Shown here: positions 10,635 through 14,404 of the stretch, piece after piece | How the letters are laid out: each line of letters opens with the position of its first letter | Position numbering within the stretch: the first letter of the stretch is position 1 | Assembly: GCA_900548795.1 (NCBI GenBank) | Contig: URLT01000045.1 | Span: 1 to 14,404, forward strand | Direction: 5' to 3' | Length of the DNA: 14,404 bases | From: an uncultured Eubacteriales bacterium | Lineage (GTDB): Bacteria; Bacillota; Clostridia; Oscillospirales; Oscillospiraceae | Program-made: the position numbers and the translations under genes | The notes under the pieces: generated by a model | What the model was told of the DNA's origin: nothing | Seen by the model: the letters and a program-made list of their open reading frames with translations, nothing else | Databases searched by the model: none

Positions 10635-11825
10635 ATGGCACGCATCGGTATTTTCGGCGGAAGCTTCGATCCGCCGCATCTTGGGCACCGCATGGCGGTT
10701 TGCGAATTTCAAAAGCTTTTGGAGCTGGATCGGGTGCTGGTCGTGCCCGATGCCGTTCCTCCGCACAAGACGCTTTCCGTCCTTTCGCCGGACGCCGAAA
10801 CGCGCTTCCGCCTGACGCAGCTTGCCATGCGCGGCCTGCCGTTTGTGACGGTGAGCGATGCCGAGCTTCGGCGCGGGGGGAAGAGCTTCACGGTCGATAC
10901 TCTGCGCCAGATCCGTGCGCAGGCGCCAAACGACGAGCTGTTTTTGCTCATGGGCACGGATATGCTGCTCTCGTTTGACCGCTGGCACGAGCCGCAGGAG
11001 ATCGCGGAGCTGGCAACGCTTGCCGTCGCGCACCGCAGCGACGACCGCGCCGACGAGCTGAGCGCCTGCGCCGACCGTCTCCGGGCGGAGCTGCATGCGC
11101 GCGTGCTCCTGCTTGAAAACGCATTTGTCCCATATTCCTCGACGTCCGTCCGTGCGATGCTGGCCTTCGGCTGCGCGCAGGACTATCTTGCCCCGGAGGT
11201 GCTCGAGGCGATTCGCAGCGCGGGGCTGTACGGCGTGGGTGCCGAGCTTCGGGGGCTGCCCTTTGAGCGTCTGTCGCAGGTCAGTCTTGCGCTGCATAAG
11301 CAAAAGCGCGTTCCGCACGTCGTCGGATGCAGCCAAACGGCCGAGCGCCTTGCGCTGAAATACGGCGCCGACCCCGTCGACGCCAAGCGCGCGGGGATCC
11401 TGCACGATGTGACCAAGGCGCTCAGCGGAACGGAGCAGTTGAAATTATGCGAAAGCTATGGTATAATTTTGAATCATTTTGAGCGTGAACATCCGAAGCT
11501 CCTGCACGCAAAGACCGGCGCGACGGTCGCGCGCGAGATTTTCGGCGAGAACGACGCGGTCTACCGCGCCATCTATCGGCACACGACCGGCGCTGCGGAC
11601 ATGTGCACGCTGGATCAGATCATTTATCTGGCCGATTATATGGAGCCGAACCGGGATTTTCCCGGCGTAGACGAGCTGCGGCGGCTCACGGAGCGGTCGC
11701 TTGACGAGGGGATGCTCTGCGGCCTGCGCATGTCGATCGACCAGCTACGCGCGCGCGGCTGCGAGATCGACCCGAATTCGCTTGCTGCCCTGCGGCAATT
11801 GGAAGAAAGGAATCACACAATATGA
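10635..11825 (+). CDS. nadD: NadD-YqeK fusion: nicotinate-nucleotide adenylyltransferase and HD-domain Ap4A hydrolase
   Basis: Two enzymes that are separate neighbours in B. subtilis are joined in a single 396-residue frame. Residues 1-200 are NadD, which adenylates nicotinate mononucleotide to deamido-NAD: GGSFDPPHLGH (8-18) with the HxGH nucleotidyltransferase motif, LLMGTDMLLSFDRWHEP (104-120) and SSTSVRAML (168-176). Residues from about 208 to 396 are YqeK, an HD-superfamily metal enzyme shown in B. subtilis to split Ap4A symmetrically. Its likely ligands are His228, His257-Asp258, His291, His316 and Asp334 in IIYLADYMEPNRD. The linker (VGAELRG) contains a GTG at 11235, so separate internal initiation cannot be excluded, although its upstream GGGG is weak. 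AGGGGAGG precedes the ATG at 10635. The end overlaps the LCP gene by four bases. An internal promoter-like sequence lies at 11439-11467. Confidence 0.95.
   Translation: MARIGIFGGSFDPPHLGHRMAVCEFQKLLELDRVLVVPDAVPPHKTLSVLSPDAETRFRLTQLAMRGLPFVTVSDAELRRGGKSFTVDTLRQIRAQAPNDELFLLMGTDMLLSFDRWHEPQEIAELATLAVAHRSDDRADELSACADRLRAELHARVLLLENAFVPYSSTSVRAMLAFGCAQDYLAPEVLEAIRSAGLYGVGAELRGLPFERLSQVSLALHKQKRVPHVVGCSQTAERLALKYGADPVDAKRAGILHDVTKALSGTEQLKLCESYGIILNHFEREHPKLLHAKTGATVAREIFGENDAVYRAIYRHTTGAADMCTLDQIIYLADYMEPNRDFPGVDELRRLTERSLDEGMLCGLRMSIDQLRARGCEIDPNSLAALRQLEERNHTI
11439..11467 (+). promoter_or_regulatory. Promoter-like sequence inside the yqeK half of nadD-yqeK
   Basis: TTGAAA (11439-11444) and a perfect TATAAT (11462-11467) are 17 bases apart, and TG at 11459-11460 gives an extended -10 (TGGTATAAT, the same nine bases as the smc promoter). 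The stretch from 11438 to about 11481 is strikingly AT-rich for this GC-rich gene. Transcription would begin near 11474, about 350 bases before the LCP gene, and could supply LCP, rsfS and leuS independently of the upstream genes. The match is direct; activity is inferred. Confidence 0.65.
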
Positions 11826-13183
11826 AGCTATTTGGCAATCAAAAGCGCCGGCCCATTCCCGCAAAGCCGTCCGAGCCGGAGCAGGAAGCGCCGCAGGCAG
11901 AGCCGATCGAGCAGGTGCTTGAGCCGGAGCGAGAGCCGACGGATTTTGCCGTCCCCACGCCGAAGCCCAAGAAGCAGGCAAAGGGGAAGCCCGACCGCGA
12001 AAAACGGGATCACACCTCCGCCAAGAGCATGGCCGTGCTTTTGGCCTCGCTCGTGCTGTTCCTGACGGCGGCGCTGATGTGTTTTTATCTGATCGAAAAG
12101 AGCGGCACGCCCTATGAGCTGCCCGAGCAGCTCTCCAAGAACGCGAAGGTCGACTACGTCGTTAACTCTCAGCCGAGCACGGTCGAGACCACGAAGGAGA
12201 AGGATCCCGACGCACCCACCGGCGTCAACCAATCCACGACGCTCAATGCGCTGCTCGTCAGTCTGGACGAGTCGACCTACCGCACCGACGCCGTCATGCT
12301 CATGAGCGTCGATCTGGAGACGTATTCCGTTGCGATCGTCAGCATTCCGCGCGATACCTATATCTCCGGCAACTATGAGATCAGCAGCATCAACGAGATC
12401 TATCGGCAGACGGACGACGGCAAGGGGCGCGGGATCCGCGCGCTTCAGGAGGCCGTTGAGGCCATGGTCGGCTTCAAGATCGACTATCACTACGTTATCA
12501 CGCAGGAGACGCTGACCAACGCGCTCGACGCCATCGACGGCCTGCGCTTCCGCGTGCCCAAGCTCGAATACTGCTCGCTGCGCTCCGGCTCGCGCGATAT
12601 GGACGGCGAGGACGCCATCGCGCTCTTCACGTATGACCCGGACTATTACGGCATCGATCTCGACGGCCCGAGCACCCAGCGCAAGTTCGTGCTTTCGCTG
12701 ATGAGCGAGCTGATCGCCACCAACGACGAGGCCGAGATGAAGAGCCGCGCGCAGGCGCTGCTCAGCGACGCCGATACGAATTTTGACGAAAACGCGCTGC
12801 TTTATTTCTTCAAAAAGCTGACGCGCAAGGCCTTCAGCGACGCCTACAGCGCGACGCTTCCCGGCGAGGTCATCACCATCGGTGAGGAGGAGGGATGGGA
12901 CTACACCGTCGACTACTATCAGGTCTCGCCGGAGGACACGGTGGACATCCTCAACGATTACTTCAACCCGCTGGAAAAGGCACTGACGACCTTCAACCTC
13001 AATTTCCGGCAGAAGACCGGCCTCAGCACGGACGGCGAATTTGAGGCCTACGGCTTCCACAACCAAAGCAAAAAGGACAACGGCGGAACCGGCACCGGCA
13101 CAAAGCCGACCACCGAGCAGCCCCCTGAGACCACCGCTGCTCCCGCCCCGGAGCTGCCGGATGTTCCGATCGAAAATCCCTGA
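11822..13183 (+). CDS. Divergent LytR-CpsA-Psr (LCP) family membrane protein
   Basis: LCP proteins transfer undecaprenyl-phosphate-linked polymers such as teichoic acids or capsule to peptidoglycan outside the membrane. The 453 residues have a Pro/Glu/Lys-rich cytoplasmic part (1-66), one membrane segment (about 69-91) and an outside domain. The LCP core shows LLVSLDESTYRTDAVML (144-160, Asp149, Arg154, Asp156), VSIPRDTYI (173-181), DYHYVI (221-226), LDAIDGLRFRVP (235-246) and MDGEDAIALF (260-269). Where the family usually has YxRxR followed by DfgRxxRQ, this protein reads LFTYDPDYYGIDLDGPSTQRKF. The RxR pair and the next two arginines are gone, while the Gln (286) is kept. The tail (420-453) is Gly/Thr/Pro-rich. 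It starts in an ATGA overlap with nadD-yqeK and precedes rsfS. Family membership is likely; activity may differ from standard ligases. Confidence 0.85.
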   Translation: MKLFGNQKRRPIPAKPSEPEQEAPQAEPIEQVLEPEREPTDFAVPTPKPKKQAKGKPDREKRDHTSAKSMAVLLASLVLFLTAALMCFYLIEKSGTPYELPEQLSKNAKVDYVVNSQPSTVETTKEKDPDAPTGVNQSTTLNALLVSLDESTYRTDAVMLMSVDLETYSVAIVSIPRDTYISGNYEISSINEIYRQTDDGKGRGIRALQEAVEAMVGFKIDYHYVITQETLTNALDAIDGLRFRVPKLEYCSLRSGSRDMDGEDAIALFTYDPDYYGIDLDGPSTQRKFVLSLMSELIATNDEAEMKSRAQALLSDADTNFDENALLYFFKKLTRKAFSDAYSATLPGEVITIGEEEGWDYTVDYYQVSPEDTVDILNDYFNPLEKALTTFNLNFRQKTGLSTDGEFEAYGFHNQSKKDNGGTGTGTKPTTEQPPETTAAPAPELPDVPIENP

Positions 13184-13207
13184 GCCACAGCAGAAAGGAG
13201 AACGAAT

Positions 13208-13570
13208 ATGAACACACCGAAAGAGATCGCCCTGCGCGCCGCAAAGGTGCTCGATGACCGAAAGGGTCTGGGCATCGAGCTGCTTGAGGTCACGGATGTG
13301 ACCAGCATTGCGGATTATTTTCTGATCTGCACCGGCACCTCCAGCACCCACGTCAAGACGCTTTGCGACAGCGTCGAGGCGGTCGTCGTCGACGAGCTGA
13401 ACGAGCCGCTGCTCCACCGCGAGGGACACCGCGGCGGAAGCTGGGTGCTGCTTGATTTTGGCTGCCTTGTTGTGCATGTTTTTACCAACGAGGCGCGCGC
13501 ATTCTATGATTTGGAGCATCTTTGGAACGATGCTGCGAAAATTCCTATGAAATTCGAGGCCGAAGCATGA
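13208..13570 (+). CDS. rsfS: Ribosome silencing factor RsfS (Iojap/YbeB family)
   Basis: RsfS binds ribosomal protein uL14 on the 50S subunit and blocks subunit joining, lowering translation under poor nutrition; the B. subtilis name is yqeL. The 120-residue protein shows the family blocks ADYFLICTGTSSTHVKTL (residues ~36-53), REGHRGGSWVLLDFGCLVVHVF and ARAFYDLEHLWNDA. These match the conserved DYF, W-x-L-x-D, VHxF and FYxLExLW positions. AAGGAG (13195-13200) lies seven bases before the ATG. The 24-base gap after the LCP gene holds only this ribosome binding site. Its place after nadD and yqeK agrees with the common Bacillota order. Its final bases overlap the leuS start. Confidence 0.96.
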   Translation: MNTPKEIALRAAKVLDDRKGLGIELLEVTDVTSIADYFLICTGTSSTHVKTLCDSVEAVVVDELNEPLLHREGHRGGSWVLLDFGCLVVHVFTNEARAFYDLEHLWNDAAKIPMKFEAEA

Positions 13571-14404
13571 AGTACGATTTTAATGCCATTGAAGCAAAAT
13601 GGCAAAAGCGCTGGCAGGAGGAAAAGCTCTATCAGGCCGTGACCGGTCTGGATAAGAAGAAATTCTACGCGCTGATCGAGTTCCCGTACCCCTCGGGCGC
13701 CGGTCTGCACGTCGGCCACGCGCGTCCCTATACGACCATGGACACGATCGCCCGCAAGCACCGCATGATGGGCGAGAACGTCCTCTTCCCGATGGGCTAT
13801 GATGCCTTTGGCCTTCCCACCGAAAACTACGCGATCAAGAACCATATCCACCCTGCCATTGTTACGAAAAATAATATCGAAAACTTCCGCAAGCAGCTCC
13901 ACGCGCTGGGCTACAGCTTTGACTGGGATCGCGAGATCAACACCACTGACCCCAAGTATTTCAAGTGGACGCAGTGGATCTTCCTGCAGCTTTATAAGCA
14001 CGGCCTTGCCTATAAGGCCAAGATGCCCGTCAACTGGTGCACCTCCTGCAAATGCGTGCTGGCCAACGAGGAGGTCGTCGACAATGTCTGCGAGCGCTGC
14101 GGCAGCCCCGTTATCCGCAAGGAGCAGAGCCAGTGGATGCTGCGTATCACGAAATACGCCCAGCGTCTGCTCGACGACCTTGACGGTCTGGACTACATCG
14201 ACCGCGTCAAGGCGCAGCAGCGCAACTGGATCGGTCACTCCACCGGTGCGCAGGTGCGCTTTGCCTCGACGCTCGGCGACGACATCGAGATCTACACGAC
14301 CCGTCCCGACACCCTGTTTGGCGCGACCTATATGGTGCTCTCGCCGGAGCACGCGCTGCTGAGCAAGTGGATGGATCGGCTTGAAAATCAGGACGAGGTC
14401 AAGG
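13567..14404 (+). CDS. leuS: Leucyl-tRNA synthetase, N-terminal part, cut by window edge
   Basis: LeuRS charges tRNA-Leu with leucine and hydrolyses mischarged products. The first 279 residues, about a third of the usual length, are in the window. Seen are EAKWQKRW at the N-terminus, FPYPSGAGLHVGHARPYT with the HIGH-type HVGH (48-51), and GYDAFGLPTENYAI (77-90). A zinc site (Cys158, Cys161, Cys175, Cys178) and QRNWIGHSTGAQV follow. The CP1 editing domain begins with the Thr-rich TTRPDTLFGATYM (244-256). The KMSKS motif and the anticodon domain lie beyond the window. The ATG overlaps the rsfS stop by four bases, with a weak GAGG (13556-13559) seven bases upstream, so coupling to rsfS translation is likely. 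The motifs seen are intact. Confidence 0.97.
   Translation, partial: MKYDFNAIEAKWQKRWQEEKLYQAVTGLDKKKFYALIEFPYPSGAGLHVGHARPYTTMDTIARKHRMMGENVLFPMGYDAFGLPTENYAIKNHIHPAIVTKNNIENFRKQLHALGYSFDWDREINTTDPKYFKWTQWIFLQLYKHGLAYKAKMPVNWCTSCKCVLANEEVVDNVCERCGSPVIRKEQSQWMLRITKYAQRLLDDLDGLDYIDRVKAQQRNWIGHSTGAQVRFASTLGDDIEIYTTRPDTLFGATYMVLSPEHALLSKWMDRLENQDEVK

Noticed and set aside
11828..13519. A 563-codon minus-strand frame opposite the LCP gene and rsfS
   Set aside because: Compositionally a complement of the + strand genes, with no domain or signal features. The + strand gene has a membrane segment and LCP motifs.

Overview
The window is a compact, GC-rich stretch of bacterial chromosome with every gene on the + strand. 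The content is housekeeping: topA, trmFO, plsX, rnc, smc, ftsY, rdgB, yhbY, a nadD-yqeK fusion, a LytR-CpsA-Psr (LCP) family gene, rsfS and leuS. TrmFO (the folate/FAD-dependent tRNA m5U54 enzyme), PlsX, a membrane-anchored LCP protein, SMC, YqeK and strong AGGAGG-type ribosome binding sites together point to a Bacillota, most likely a high-GC Clostridia of the Oscillospiraceae type. That placement is inferred from gene order and protein style, not from a database search.

Layout. Bases 1-4909 hold one tightly packed run: the 3' part of topA, then trmFO, plsX and rnc, whose starts overlap the preceding gene by 4, 4 and 17 bases. A 155-base gap (4910-5064) follows. It carries an imperfect 14-bp hairpin that may terminate the first run and a textbook extended -10 promoter for the next. 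Bases 5065-13570 hold smc, ftsY, rdgB, yhbY, nadD-yqeK, the LCP gene and rsfS, with gaps of 24 bases or less or with overlaps. leuS overlaps rsfS by 4 bases and runs off the right end inside its editing domain. There is no gene-free stretch over 300 bases, and no rRNA, tRNA, CRISPR or mobile element.

How the genes fit. The first run combines DNA supercoiling (TopA), tRNA modification (TrmFO), entry into phospholipid synthesis (PlsX) and dsRNA processing (RNase III). The second combines chromosome organisation (SMC), membrane protein targeting (FtsY) and nucleotide-pool cleaning (RdgB). It then runs into a ribosome and NAD block that parallels the Bacillus subtilis yqeI-nadD-yqeK-yqeL order (yhbY, nadD-yqeK, rsfS), with an LCP-type wall-polymer gene inserted before rsfS and leuS after it.

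Nothing here looks like a new defence or mobile system. The points that merit a second look are fine-scale: a strong promoter-like sequence inside the yqeK half of the fusion; an LCP protein whose usual arginine cluster is eroded; three dnaX-type A AAA AAG heptamers in the lysine-rich tail of topA with the -1 frame open straight into trmFO; a hairpin enclosing the trmFO start; and the lack of acpP/fab genes between plsX and rnc.
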